Below are positions 1-8,641 of a stretch of DNA of 64,000 nt, in pieces. This DNA comes from Streptomyces albus subsp. albus (lineage in GTDB: Bacteria > Actinomycetota > Actinomycetes > Streptomycetales > Streptomycetaceae): positions 186,001 to 250,000 of the forward strand of contig NZ_JODR01000018.1 of assembly GCF_000725885.1 (NCBI RefSeq), written 5' to 3'. Below the pieces are notes generated by a model that was not told the origin of the DNA, searched no databases, and saw only the letters and a program-made list of their open reading frames with translations. The position numbers and the translations under genes are program-made. Position 1 is the first letter of the stretch, and every line of letters starts with the position of its first letter.

Positions 1-459
1 TCTCCGGCGCGGGCGCGGAGGACGCCCCGGCGCGGCGGCGCGGTGGCGAAGGGGACGGCTGATGGCGCAGGGCGAACGGGAGGAGAGGGGCGCCGGCCGC
101 CACGGCGGCGGTCGGCCGGGTGCTGGGGTGGTCGTTCGGGTGCCGGGGTGGTTTTCCTGAGACCGGGGCCGATCCGGTCGGGCGCGTGGCGTCGGCGTCC
201 GCCGTGGAGGGTCGTCCGGCGCCGCCGTCCGGCGCCGCCGTCCGGCGCCGCCGTCCGCCAGGCCCTGGGGCGGGTGCGCGGGTCCGCCCCGGTACGCCAT
301 GGACGGCGGAGGTACATCTGATGGCCCGGCGCGGCCACCGGGCTTTGGACGGCACTCGTGCGATGCGCTCCTTGGTTGCCGATTCCCTCGGAGAAACCCC
401 TGTTCATGTGAGGGGCATCGGCTCCGGAATCGGCTGAGCCCCGTTACGGATGTGAGGAG
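1..459. other. Left-edge non-coding stretch
   Basis: I see no convincing gene here. Several open frames cross the region, but they are arginine- and proline-rich, match no family I know and overlap one another in different frames, as expected by chance at this GC content. The stretch holds a short tandem repeat and probably the promoter region of the ATPase gene that follows. I could not pick out a clear promoter hexamer pair. Confidence 0.5.
214..259. repeat. Three 13-bp GC-rich tandem repeats
   Basis: The unit gtccggcgccgcc occurs three times in perfect tandem (214-226, 227-239, 240-252), followed by a partial copy (253-259). The 13-bp period is not a multiple of three, which argues against a protein repeat. 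It is probably a slippage-prone microsatellite-like tract. Confidence 0.7.
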
Positions 460-463
460 ATGC

Positions 464-490
464 ATGAAGACCGAGACGCCGGGTAACTGA
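464..490 (+). CDS. Possible 8-residue minigene upstream of the ATPase gene
   Basis: A strong GAGGAG ribosome-binding site (454-459) is followed by ATG at 464 and a stop after eight codons (MKTETPGN). A second ATG at 460 lies inside the same signal and opens another eight-codon frame (MHEDRDAG). No longer frame uses this ribosome-binding site, and the ATPase gene starts about 150 nt further on. It could be a leader peptide or simply a chance match. No regulatory hairpin was established. Confidence 0.2.
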   Translation: MKTETPGN

Positions 491-642
491 CCCTGCGTCC
501 GCCGGAGCGTTCACACGGGGCACCCTACGGCGGACGGCGAGGCAATACGCGCCCGCGTAGGGCCTCACCGGGAGAGGAAAGACCCCCACATTCGCGGGTC
601 TGCTTTCAGCGGCATCGGCCCTGCGGAGACGGGAGACAACGT

Positions 643-1068
643 ATGGATCAGGCAACAGCCTTGCACGACGAGGAGGAGGACCTTCCCCCGGTCAGCACCC
701 ACACCACCTGTGTGACCAGCAGCTTTCAGGCGCGTCAGCTGACTCGGGGGTTCCTTGCCACTCTCTCGCCCGCGCCCACTCCGGAAACGACCGAGACGGT
801 CCTGTTGGTGGTCTCCGAGTTGGTGACCAATGCGCTGCGGTACGGCAATGGGGTCACCGACTTCCGCCTCAGTTCCCTGCACGACACTCTGCTGGTCGAA
901 GTCGGGGATTCCAGTTCCGCGCTTCCCAGGGAACGTGCTCCGCAGACTTTCGAGGAAGGAGAAGGCGGCGGGTTCGGCTGGCCCATCATCCGACACCTGG
1001 CGCGGGACATCACCATCAGACTGCGCCGCAACAACGGAAAGATCATCTACGCGGGTATTCCGCTGTGA
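643..1068 (+). CDS. RsbW-like regulatory ATP-binding protein (HATPase_c_2)
   Basis: A 141-residue cytoplasmic protein that is essentially one GHKL ATPase fold of the RsbW/SpoIIAB anti-sigma type. The N-box with the Mg-binding Asn lies in SELVTNALRYG (Asn63), the G1-box Asp is in VEVGDSS (Asp89), and the glycine-rich lid is GGGFGW (about 108-113). These proteins bind ATP and either phosphorylate an anti-anti-sigma partner or sequester a sigma factor; Streptomyces encodes dozens and most have no known partner. No sigma factor or STAS-domain gene is adjacent, so the target cannot be named. The ATG start follows a GGGAGAC-type ribosome-binding site. Confidence 0.85.
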   Translation: MDQATALHDEEEDLPPVSTHTTCVTSSFQARQLTRGFLATLSPAPTPETTETVLLVVSELVTNALRYGNGVTDFRLSSLHDTLLVEVGDSSSALPRERAPQTFEEGEGGGFGWPIIRHLARDITIRLRRNNGKIIYAGIPL

Positions 1069-1091
1069 AGCTTTTCCCGTAGTTCCCGAGG

Positions 1092-1159
1092 GTGCGCAGT
1101 CCGACACGGTACGCAGTCCGACACGGTGCGCAATCCGGCGCGGTGCGCAATCCGGCGCG
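1092..1159. repeat. Four 17-bp tandem repeats
   Basis: Four contiguous 17-bp units begin at 1092, 1109, 1126 and 1143. The first two read gtgcgcagtccgacacg (one base differs in copy 2); the last two read gtgcgcaatccggcgcg. Copies 1/2 and 3/4 form pairs, suggesting duplication followed by divergence. The array starts 24 nt after the ATPase stop codon. Confidence 0.85.
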
Positions 1160-1176
1160 GGGTGCATTCCTGCATA

Positions 1177-1299
1177 GGTCCGTGTTCCTGCACGATCTCT
1201 GTCCCGTACGGTCTGTGTTCCTGCACTGTCCGTGTCCCGGTACGGTCCGCGTCCCCAGGCGGTCCGCGTCGTCACCCCAGGCGGTCCGCGTCCCCAGGC
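1177..1299. repeat. Degenerate tandem repeats with a ggtccgygt core
   Basis: Successive units start with ggtc(c/t)g(t/c)gt at 1177, 1210, 1244, 1261 and 1283. The first two are 33 and 34 bp long and share the block gtgttcctgcac. The third and fifth are identical 17-mers (ggtccgcgtccccaggc), and the fourth is the same unit with a 5-bp insertion. The 34/17-bp spacing suggests common ancestry with the 17-bp array just upstream. Confidence 0.7.
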
Positions 1300-1556
1300 G
1301 TCCCCGCTCGAAGACGGCCCGCTCGCCGAGAGGCCGCGTTCGTGAGTGTTCCGGGATTCTCGTGCGGTTCGCGTTCACGGCCGGCCGGCGTTGCGTCCCA
1401 CGGTTCGTGTTCGCGGTGGATGGTGACGGTCGCAGCAAGTGCCGGCGGGTCTTCGTGCGGCCAGCGGTGCCGTATGCGGACCCTCCGCTTCCGGGTGATG
1501 CTGGGAACCGGCCGCGTCCGAGGAGAGGCGGGCGCCCTGTGGAGGGAGGACCACGG

Positions 1557-2072
1557 ATGCACGCGGTGCGCGGAATCGACCACGTCGGGGTGACGGTTCC
1601 CGACATCGAGGCGGCGACGGAGTTCTTCTCCCACGCTCTGGGCGCCGAGACGCTGTACGACACCTTGCCCAGAGAGGCCGGTCCCAGGAGCGGTGCGGAG
1701 ACCGAACGACGGCTGGGCGTGCCGCCCGGTACGGAACAGCTCGCCGTGCGCATGCTGCGGCTCCCGCACGGACCGGGGCTGGAGCTGTTCGAGTTCCGGG
1801 GGACCGGGCGACGGGACGCCGCCCGACCCCACGACGTCGGCTGGCAGCACCTGGCCTGCTACACGGAGGACCTGCCGGCGGCCTGCGCTGCGGTGCGGGA
1901 GGCCGGCGGCACGGTGCTGGGCGAGCCGCAGCCGCTGCCAGGGCCCGAGGCCGGGCCCCGTAACCGGTTCGTCTACTGCCGCACCCCCTGGGGCAGCACC
2001 CTGGAACTGCTCGCCTACCCCGACCCCCAGCCTTACGAGGGGGCCACGTCGCTGCGCCGCTGGCGGCCGTAG
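1557..2072 (+). CDS. VOC/glyoxalase-fold protein
   Basis: A 171-residue protein with the paired beta-alpha-beta-beta-beta modules of the vicinal oxygen chelate superfamily. The first module opens with IDHVGVTVPDIEAA, giving a metal-ligand His (His9), and the second ends with STLELLAYP, giving the usual terminal Glu ligand. Members include glyoxalase I, dioxygenases, bleomycin-type resistance proteins and methylmalonyl-CoA epimerase; nothing here fixes the substrate. The ATG at 1557 follows GGAGGGAGGA and is preferred over the much longer upstream frame, which runs through tandem repeats. Its 3' end overlaps the convergent nrfD-like gene by about 40 bp. Confidence 0.8.
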   Translation: MHAVRGIDHVGVTVPDIEAATEFFSHALGAETLYDTLPREAGPRSGAETERRLGVPPGTEQLAVRMLRLPHGPGLELFEFRGTGRRDAARPHDVGWQHLACYTEDLPAACAAVREAGGTVLGEPQPLPGPEAGPRNRFVYCRTPWGSTLELLAYPDPQPYEGATSLRRWRP

Positions 2073-3214
2073 GCCGCCTCCTCCCGGGCACGCAGTCGCT
2101 CCCGCTGCGGTACCACGGTGTACTTCGGGTCGGCCATCGCGGCACGCCCCGCATGGAAAACGCCCAGGCGGGTGCACACGGAACCGGCGACCAGGGCGGC
2201 ACCGCTGACCGCGGCCAGCAGCCGGCTGCGGCCACCGGCGACTGCGGCGGTCAGCGCTCCGCCGACGGTGAGTGCCTCGGCGGAACGCATGAGCCGTCCG
2301 GCCGTTCCGGTGCGGTAGGTCTCGGCGACCATGCCGAGCCGGGATTCCATCCGGTGCCGGGCGGCGGTCTCCAGCGCGGTGCCGAACAGTGCGGCGTACC
2401 GCGCCGGGCTGTTCTCCCGCAGCGGTCCGGTCATCAGCGCGGTACCGGCGGCGGCAGCCGTGGCCGAGCCCGCGAAGACGAACGGGAGCTCGCGGTAGCC
2501 GTCGTGCCAGGCCGGTACGGCGGTGTCGGCGGCCAGGACGGCGGTGTAGGTCGCCACGGCTGGCCCCAGCAGCGCGGCACCGCAGGTGGCGGCGTCGCCG
2601 GTCCGGGGCAGCAGGCCCGTGACGTCGGAGGCGGCGGCGATCCCGCTGAGCGGGCCGTAGGCGGCCAGCAGCCAGGAGCCGACGCTCATCGGCGAGGTGG
2701 GCTTGAGGACGCGCAGCATGTTGCCGAACCGGGCGGGCCGGCCCAGGTCGTGGATGAGGGCGGCGGCCGAGCCGGCGATGGAGACGGTGGCGGAGATCTT
2801 CATGGCGCGGGCTGTCACCGGCCGTCCCGTCAGCCGGGCGCCGGCGGCCAGCACCGACCCGGCGCCGGCGAGCCCGCCGAGGAAGAAGTAGCCGCCGATG
2901 TTGAGGGGTTTCCAGCCGGGGGTGTTGAGGATGGGCTTGCCGTAGTAGGAGGTGAACTCCGGTTCCGGGACGACGGTCTGTTCGCCGCGCCGCTTGCGCC
3001 GCCTGCGTCCACCGTCCCGGCGTGCGTGGCGCCCGCCATCTCTCTGCTCGTCGCGCGGCGGCCCGCCGTGTGCGCCGCGCTGCGGCCCGCCGTGTTCGTC
3101 CTTCGGCGGCCCGCCGCGCTCCTCGTTCCGGGGCCCGCCGCGCTCCTCGTACGGCGGCCCGCCGCGCTCCCCGTCCCGCGGGCGGTCGTTGTCGTCGTGT
3201 GGGGGTTCGGTCAT
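2033..3214 (-). CDS. NrfD/PsrC-type membrane subunit of formate dehydrogenase
   Basis: A 393-residue membrane protein, third gene of the formate dehydrogenase operon. The first ~110 residues are a hydrophilic, repetitive Gly/Arg/Glu/Pro-rich segment with about six near-copies of a GGPP(R/K)(D/E)E unit. They are followed by several hydrophobic helices, including GGYFFLGGLAGAGSVLAAGA, characteristic of NrfD/PsrC quinone-reducing subunits. In this family the helices anchor the catalytic subunits and pass electrons to menaquinone without haem. The start overlaps the stop of the iron-sulfur subunit gene (ATGA). The acidic/basic repeat tail is unusual and may be a disordered cytoplasmic extension. 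Confidence 0.8.
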   Translation of the reverse strand: MTEPPHDDNDRPRDGERGGPPYEERGGPRNEERGGPPKDEHGGPQRGAHGGPPRDEQRDGGRHARRDGGRRRRKRRGEQTVVPEPEFTSYYGKPILNTPGWKPLNIGGYFFLGGLAGAGSVLAAGARLTGRPVTARAMKISATVSIAGSAAALIHDLGRPARFGNMLRVLKPTSPMSVGSWLLAAYGPLSGIAAASDVTGLLPRTGDAATCGAALLGPAVATYTAVLAADTAVPAWHDGYRELPFVFAGSATAAAAGTALMTGPLRENSPARYAALFGTALETAARHRMESRLGMVAETYRTGTAGRLMRSAEALTVGGALTAAVAGGRSRLLAAVSGAALVAGSVCTRLGVFHAGRAAMADPKYTVVPQRERLRAREEAAYGRQRRSDVAPS

Positions 3215-4161
3215 CGGGGGAGGCTCCTTCCCGGGCGGTGGTGGCCGGGGGTGCGGCCGGCGGCGAACGCGGCGGCGATGCCGCCGAGCAGGGTCAGCGC
3301 GGCGGCGCCCGCGTGTTTCCACATGGCGGGCAGGTCGCGGGTGGTCACCACCGGGTCGGGCGGCAGGCCGTAGACCTCCGGCTCGTCCAGCAGCAGGAAG
3401 AAGGCACCGTCGCCGCCGACGCCGTCGTCGGGGTCGTGGCCGTACAGGCGGGCGTCGGGGACGCCGGCGCGGTGCAGTTCCTCGACGCGGGCGGCGGCCC
3501 GTTCGCGCAGTTCGTCGAGGGGGCCGAACTGGATGGACTCGGTGGGGCACGCCTTCGCGCAGGCGGGGGTCTGTCCCGCGCCGAGCCGGTCGTAGCACAG
3601 CGTGCACTTGAAGGCGCGTCCGTCGTCGGGGCGCTGTTCGATGACGCCGTAGGGGCAGGCGGGTACGCAGTAGCCGCAGCCGTTGCAGATGTCCTCCTGC
3701 ACCACGACCGTGCCGAACTCGGTGCGGAAGAGGGAGCCCGTCGGGCACACGTCGAGGCAGGCGGCGTGGGTGCAGTGCTTGCACACGTCGGAGGACATCA
3801 GCCAGCGCAGCTCGGAGGAGCCGGAGCCCTGGGCGGCCAGCGCGAAGACGTCGGGGCCGTCGTCGGCGTCGGTGCTGTGCGGGACCTTGGGCACCACGGG
3901 TTTGCTCTGTTCGATGAAGGCGACGTGCCGCCAGGTGGAGGCGCCGAGTCCCTGGCTGTTGTCGTAGCTCATCCCGGTCAGTTCCATGCCGTCTTCCGGG
4001 ATGGCGTTCCATTCCTTGCACGCCACTTCGCACGCCTTGCAGCCGATGCACACGGAGGTGTCGGTGAAGAAGCCGACGCGTTCCTCGGTGGCCGTCACCT
4101 CGCGGGTGCCGGTGGCGCCGGCGGGGGAGGGCCGGGCGTCCGGCCGGGTTTCCGTGGTCAT
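3211..4161 (-). CDS. Formate dehydrogenase iron-sulfur subunit (4Fe-4S ferredoxin type)
   Basis: A 316-residue electron-transfer subunit of the FdnH/HybA type. Cysteine clusters include VCIGCKACEVACK (Cys38, 41, 44, 48), VCKHCTHAACLDVCP, ICNGCGYCVPACPYG and CTLCYDRL...PACAKACP, enough for four [4Fe-4S] clusters arranged as a wire between the molybdenum site and the membrane subunit. A single hydrophobic helix near the C-terminus (AGAAALTLLGGIAAAFAAG) resembles the anchor of FdnH. The gene is coupled by ATGA overlaps to both neighbours, so the three subunits should be made together. There is no signal peptide, as expected for this subunit type. Confidence 0.9.
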   Translation of the reverse strand: MTTETRPDARPSPAGATGTREVTATEERVGFFTDTSVCIGCKACEVACKEWNAIPEDGMELTGMSYDNSQGLGASTWRHVAFIEQSKPVVPKVPHSTDADDGPDVFALAAQGSGSSELRWLMSSDVCKHCTHAACLDVCPTGSLFRTEFGTVVVQEDICNGCGYCVPACPYGVIEQRPDDGRAFKCTLCYDRLGAGQTPACAKACPTESIQFGPLDELRERAAARVEELHRAGVPDARLYGHDPDDGVGGDGAFFLLLDEPEVYGLPPDPVVTTRDLPAMWKHAGAAALTLLGGIAAAFAAGRTPGHHRPGRSLPR

Positions 4162-7100
4162 CCCCGTACCTCCGTTCCGGTGTGTGCGGTCACGCCGGCC
4201 CGCTCCCGGTACTCCTCCAGCAGGGCCAGCAGGGCGGGGCCCCGGGGGCGGCGGCCCGGCCGGATGTCGGCGGTGAGCGCTTTGACCTCCTGGATGTGCA
4301 CGTTGGGGTCCAGGGCCATCGAGGTGAGTTCGTTGGCCGAGTCCCCGCGGGCGTAGCCGTTGCGGCCCCAGTGGTAGGGGAGCCCGATCTGGTGGATGTC
4401 CCGGCCGCCCACCCGCAGGGGCCGCATCCGTTCCGTCACCAGTACGCGGGCCTCCACGGCGCCGCGGGCGGTGACGACGGTGGCCCAGCCGGTGTGTTCG
4501 AGGCCGCGTTCGGCGGCCAGCTGCGGTGAGACCTCGCAGAAGAACTCCGGCTGGAGCTCGGACAGGTACGGCGACCAGCGGCTCATCCCGCCCGCGGTGA
4601 AGTGTTCGGTGAGCCGGTAGGTGGTGACCACGTACGGGTAGACGCCGGCGCCGCGCTCCCGGCCGCTGGGGTGGTAGGCGTTGGCCGGGTGCGGATGGGT
4701 CTCGCGTACGGGACTGCGCTGCTGGCCGGGGTGGAGCGGGTTGTGGACGGGGGAGTCCTGCGGCTCGTAGTGGGTGGGCAGGGGGCCGTCCATCAGTCCG
4801 GCCGGGGCGTACAGCCAGCCCTTGCCGTCGCCCTGCATGATGAACGGATCGATGCCGGAGAGGGCGTCGGGGCCGGTGGCGTCCGGTGCGGGCCGGTAGG
4901 AGGGCGGCCGGTCCGCGATGAAGTCGGGGACGTCGTAGCCCTCCCAGCGGCCCTGGCCGGCGTCCCACCACACCAGGGCCTTGCGGGGGCTCCAGGGCGC
5001 GCCGTCGGGGTCGGCGGAGGCGCGGTTGTAGAGGATGCGCCGGTTGGACGGCCAGGACCAGGCCCATTCGGCGGCGATCCAGTCCTGCTGGGTGTGGGGT
5101 TTCTTGCGGGCCGCCTGGTTGACGCCGTCCTTGTAGACGCCGCAGTAGATCCAGCAGCCGCAGGAGGTGGAGCCGTCGTCGCGCAGTTCCTGGTAGCGGC
5201 TGAGCGGGCTGCCGTCGGCGTGGCGGCCGTTGATCTCGGCGAGGACGGCGTCGGCGACGGGCTCCTGGAGCGGGCCGTCGACCGGGTAGTCCCACGTCAG
5301 GTCGAGTACGGGACGGTCGACGGGGTCGGTGGATCCGCTCAGCTTCTCCCGGATGCGCCGGCCGAGGTGGTACATGAACCACAGGTCGCTGCGGGCGTCG
5401 CCGTCGGGTTCCTTGGCCGGGTAGTGCCACTGGAGCATGCGGTTGGTGTTGGTGAAGGAGCCGGCTTTCTCGGTGTGCGAGGCGGCGGGGAAGAAGAACA
5501 CCTCGGTGCCGTTCTCCTCGGTGCGCAGTTCGCCGGTCTCCGTCTCGGGGCCGTCCTTCCACCAGGTGGCGGATTCGATGAGGGAGAAGTCGCGGACCAC
5601 CAGCCATTCGAGGTTGGCCATGCCCACCCGCTGCATCTTGGCGTTGGCCGAGCCGACGGCGGGGTTCTCGCCCAGCAGGAAGTAGCCCTTGCAGGTGCCG
5701 TCGAGCTGGGCGAGCACCGTGTCGTAGGTGCTGTGCGAGCCGGTCAGCCGGGGCAGCCGGTCGAAGCAGTAGTCGTTCTCGGCGGTGGCCGCCTCGCCCC
5801 AGTACGCCTTGAGCAGGCTGACGAGGTAGGCGCGCATGTTGCCCCAGTAGCCCTTGTCGGTGCGCATGGCCTCGACGAAGGCGTCCAGCCCTTCGTCCTT
5901 GTGGGCGTGCGGCATGGGGATGTAGCCGGGCAGCAGGTTGAAGAGGGTGGGGATGTCGCTGGAGCCCTGGATGCTGGCGTGTCCGCGGAGCGCCTGGATG
6001 CCGCCGCCGGGCCGGCCGATGTTGCCCAGCAGCAGCTGGAGCATGCACGCGGCGCGGATGTACTGGGCGCCGACGGTGTGCTGCGTCCAGCCGACGGCGT
6101 AGGCGAAGGCGGTGGTGCGCTCGCGCCCGGAGTTCTCCACCAGCGTCCGGCACACCCCCAGGAACGTTTCGCGGGGGATGCCGCAGGTCTCCTCGACCAT
6201 CTCCGGGGTATAGCGCGCGTAGTGCCGTTTGAGCAGCTGGAAGACGCAGCGCGGGTGTTGCAGGGTGCGGTCGTGCCGGCGGTGGCCGGAGACGGGGGCG
6301 CCGCCGGAGCCGTGCGATTCGGAGCCGCCCGCGCTGGCGACGGAACGGCCCTGCCGGCTGCGTTCCTGGAAGAGGGCGTCCCGCTGTCCGGAGGCGGCCT
6401 GCACCGTGTCGCCCTCGTACTGCCAGCTGGCGATGTCGTAGTGGCCGGTTTCCTCGTTGAGGCCGGAGAAGACGCCGGCCAGGTCCTCGGTGTCGCGGAA
6501 CTCGTCGCCGACGATGGTGGAGGCGTTGGTGTAGTCGACGACGTAGTCGTGGAAGTACGCGTCGTTGCTGAGGACGTGGTTGATGATGCCGCCGAGGAAG
6601 GCGATGTCGGTGCCGGCCCGGATCGGCACGTGCAGATCGGCGAGGGCACTCGTCCGGGTGAAGCGCGGGTCGACGTGGATGACGGTGGCGCCCCGCGCCT
6701 TGGCCTCCATCACCCACTGGAAGCCGACCGGGTGTGCCTCGGCGAAGTTGGAGCCCTCGATGACGATGCAGTCGGCGTGCTGGAGGTCCTGGAGGAAGGT
6801 GGTGGCGCCGCCCCGCCCGAAGGAGGTGCCGAGCCCGGCGACGGTGGAGCTGTGGCAGACGCGGGCCTGGTTCTCGATCTGCACCACGCCCAGCGCCGTG
6901 AACAGCTTCTTGATGAGGTAGTTCTCCTCGTTGTCGAGGGCGGCGCCGCCCAGTGCGGCCAGCCCCAGGGTGCGGTTGACGCGGACGCCGTCCCGCTCCG
7001 CCTCCCAGGTCTGGCGACGGGTGCGGATGACCCGGTCGGCCACCATGTCCATGGCGGTGTCCAGGTCGAGCCGTTCCCATTCGGTGCCGTAGGGGCGGCG

Positions 7101-7424
7101 GTAGAGCACTTCGTGGCGGCGTGCCTCACCGGTGGTCAGCTGAAGGGTGGCCGCCCCTTTGGGGCAGAGCCTGCCCCTGCTGACGGGCGAGTCGGGGTCA
7201 CCCTCGATCTGTACGACCTTCTCGTCCTTGACGTACACCTGCTGGCCGCAGCCGACAGCGCAGTACGGGCACACCGATTTGACGACCCGGTCGGCCGTGC
7301 TGGTGCGGGGGCGCAGTGTGCGTGTGTGCGCGGACGAGGCGGCGGCGCCTCTGCCGGTGGGATCGTCCCCCTGGGTGAGCTGCCGGTAGACGGGCCAGTC
7401 CTTGATCCATGTGCGTACGCCCAT
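4158..7424 (-). CDS. Formate dehydrogenase major subunit (molybdopterin), Cys form
   Basis: A 1088-residue molybdopterin oxidoreductase predicted to oxidise formate to CO2. The N-terminal CPYCAVGC plus RLCPKG segment (Cys52, 55, 59, 87) binds a [4Fe-4S] cluster. The metal-binding residue that is selenocysteine in E. coli FdnG is a normal cysteine here (IENQARVC, Cys190), followed by the conserved His191. The MGD-binding domains and a C-terminal dinucleotide-binding domain follow, and the length is normal for the family. No twin-arginine signal is visible at the chosen ATG (MGVRTWIKDW), in contrast to FdnG, so the active site may face the cytoplasm. First gene of the three-gene operon. Confidence 0.9.
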   Translation of the reverse strand: MGVRTWIKDWPVYRQLTQGDDPTGRGAAASSAHTRTLRPRTSTADRVVKSVCPYCAVGCGQQVYVKDEKVVQIEGDPDSPVSRGRLCPKGAATLQLTTGEARRHEVLYRRPYGTEWERLDLDTAMDMVADRVIRTRRQTWEAERDGVRVNRTLGLAALGGAALDNEENYLIKKLFTALGVVQIENQARVCHSSTVAGLGTSFGRGGATTFLQDLQHADCIVIEGSNFAEAHPVGFQWVMEAKARGATVIHVDPRFTRTSALADLHVPIRAGTDIAFLGGIINHVLSNDAYFHDYVVDYTNASTIVGDEFRDTEDLAGVFSGLNEETGHYDIASWQYEGDTVQAASGQRDALFQERSRQGRSVASAGGSESHGSGGAPVSGHRRHDRTLQHPRCVFQLLKRHYARYTPEMVEETCGIPRETFLGVCRTLVENSGRERTTAFAYAVGWTQHTVGAQYIRAACMLQLLLGNIGRPGGGIQALRGHASIQGSSDIPTLFNLLPGYIPMPHAHKDEGLDAFVEAMRTDKGYWGNMRAYLVSLLKAYWGEAATAENDYCFDRLPRLTGSHSTYDTVLAQLDGTCKGYFLLGENPAVGSANAKMQRVGMANLEWLVVRDFSLIESATWWKDGPETETGELRTEENGTEVFFFPAASHTEKAGSFTNTNRMLQWHYPAKEPDGDARSDLWFMYHLGRRIREKLSGSTDPVDRPVLDLTWDYPVDGPLQEPVADAVLAEINGRHADGSPLSRYQELRDDGSTSCGCWIYCGVYKDGVNQAARKKPHTQQDWIAAEWAWSWPSNRRILYNRASADPDGAPWSPRKALVWWDAGQGRWEGYDVPDFIADRPPSYRPAPDATGPDALSGIDPFIMQGDGKGWLYAPAGLMDGPLPTHYEPQDSPVHNPLHPGQQRSPVRETHPHPANAYHPSGRERGAGVYPYVVTTYRLTEHFTAGGMSRWSPYLSELQPEFFCEVSPQLAAERGLEHTGWATVVTARGAVEARVLVTERMRPLRVGGRDIHQIGLPYHWGRNGYARGDSANELTSMALDPNVHIQEVKALTADIRPGRRPRGPALLALLEEYRERAGVTAHTGTEVRG

Positions 7425-7534
7425 CCCGTGTCCTTTCGGCCCCGCCTCGCTCCCACCGGGGACCGCGGCTGTGAGGGTTCCGTTTTTCGTCCCGCTCGCT
7501 TCGTCGGCTCTGTCCGTGCTGCCGTTCCCGCCGT

Positions 7535-8641
7535 TCAGGCGGCCTTCTTGGAGGCGCCCAGCGCCTCGGCCAGTTGTTCTCGCGTCATCCGGGAGCGGCC
7601 CTTGACGCCGCGGTCGGTGGCGCGCCGGTACAGCTCGTCCTTGCTCAGCTCCTCCAGGGGCGGGCCGCCGCGGCCGGCGGAGGTCTTCTTCGGCGCGCTC
7701 TTGCGGCGGCCCTCCCGCGGGCGTTCCCGGCTGCCGGCGCGCGAGCCGCCCCGCGAGCCGCCCCCCGCGCCGCTGCGGCCGGCACCCCGCGAGCCGCTTC
7801 GGGCACCGCTCCGCCCGGTGCCGCCCCGCCGCGCTGTGCCGCCCCCTCGGCCGCCGCCGCGTGCGCGGGCCCGCTCGATGCTGCGGTTGAGGGCTTCGCT
7901 CAGATCCACGACGTTGGTGGCCTCCGGCGGGCCCTCCTCGGGGGTGATCCGCTCGCCCTTGGCCTTCGCCTCGATCAGGGCCCGTACCCGCTCCTCGTAG
8001 GTGTCGTGGTAGTCCTGCGGGCGGAAGGTGGTGCTCATGCTCTCGACGAGCTGCTGCGCCGTCCTCAGCTCCCGGCTGCCCGTCCGTTCGTGTTCCGGCA
8101 GCTCGGGCAGTTCCTCGCGGGGGTCGCGGATCTCGTCCGCCCAGTGCAGGGTGTGCAGCGCCAGCACGTCCTCGCCGGCGCGGAGCGCGACCAGGTACTC
8201 CTTGCTGTGCATCACGAAGGTGGCGATACCGGTCCTGCCGGTGGTGGCGAGCGCCGCGCGCAGCAGCTCGTAGGGCTTGTGGTACTGCTCGCCGCCGGGG
8301 GAGAGGTAGTAGGCGCGTACGTAGTGGACGGGATCGACCTCGTCCGCCGCCACGAAACCGCTGACGTCGATCACCTGCGACTTGCCGGGCGCGATGTCCT
8401 GGAGCTCCTCCGGCTCGACGGTGACGTACTCGCCGTCGGAGATCTCGTAGCCCTTGACGATGTCGTCGTAGCCGACGTCCTTGCCGGTGCGTTCGTTGAC
8501 CCTCTTGTTGCGCACCCGGTCGTCGGTGCCGCGCTGCAACTGGTGGAAGTGGGTCGTGTGGTCCTCGGTGGCGGAGTACATCCGCACCGGGACCGTGACC
8601 AGCCCGAAGGTGATCACTCCGCTCCAGACCGGGCGTGCCAT
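7535..8641 (-). CDS. ku: Ku protein, non-homologous end joining
   Basis: A 368-residue bacterial Ku. The core (about 1-255) starts with MARPVWSGVITFGLVTVPV and contains the family blocks of the DNA-encircling homodimer (for example FHQLQ near the N-terminus). It is followed by a ~70-residue low-complexity Arg/Gly/Ser linker and a C-terminal SAP/Rho-N-like module (LEELSKDELYRRATDRGVKG) of about 35 residues. Ku binds double-strand ends and recruits LigD; no ligD is present in the window. The ATG inside a longer frame was chosen because MARPVWSG is the conserved Ku start. The 110-bp gap to the formate dehydrogenase gene suggests independent transcription, although both point the same way. Confidence 0.93.
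   Translation of the reverse strand: MARPVWSGVITFGLVTVPVRMYSATEDHTTHFHQLQRGTDDRVRNKRVNERTGKDVGYDDIVKGYEISDGEYVTVEPEELQDIAPGKSQVIDVSGFVAADEVDPVHYVRAYYLSPGGEQYHKPYELLRAALATTGRTGIATFVMHSKEYLVALRAGEDVLALHTLHWADEIRDPREELPELPEHERTGSRELRTAQQLVESMSTTFRPQDYHDTYEERVRALIEAKAKGERITPEEGPPEATNVVDLSEALNRSIERARARGGGRGGGTARRGGTGRSGARSGSRGAGRSGAGGGSRGGSRAGSRERPREGRRKSAPKKTSAGRGGPPLEELSKDELYRRATDRGVKGRSRMTREQLAEALGASKKAA

Larger units (their letters stand above)
1069..1556. other. Repeat-rich intergenic region
   Basis: About 490 bp with no convincing gene, built largely of two families of short degenerate tandem repeats described separately. Open frames through it simply extend upstream of the VOC gene and translate the repeats. 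The final bases carry the GGAGGGAGGA ribosome-binding site of the next gene. Confidence 0.55.

Noticed and set aside
1092..1299. Possible CRISPR array
   Set aside because: Repeats are contiguous 17-34 bp units without unique spacers of constant size, and no cas genes are present.
6840..6870. Selenocysteine (in-frame TGA) in the formate dehydrogenase
   Set aside because: The codon at the Sec position encodes cysteine on the minus strand and the frame is open throughout.
4602..8000. A plus-strand open frame of over 1100 codons opposite the formate dehydrogenase genes
   Set aside because: It is Val/Gly/Ala/Asp-rich with no family features, and exists because the G/C-biased third positions of the true minus-strand gene remove stops on the other strand. 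The minus strand carries clear catalytic motifs.
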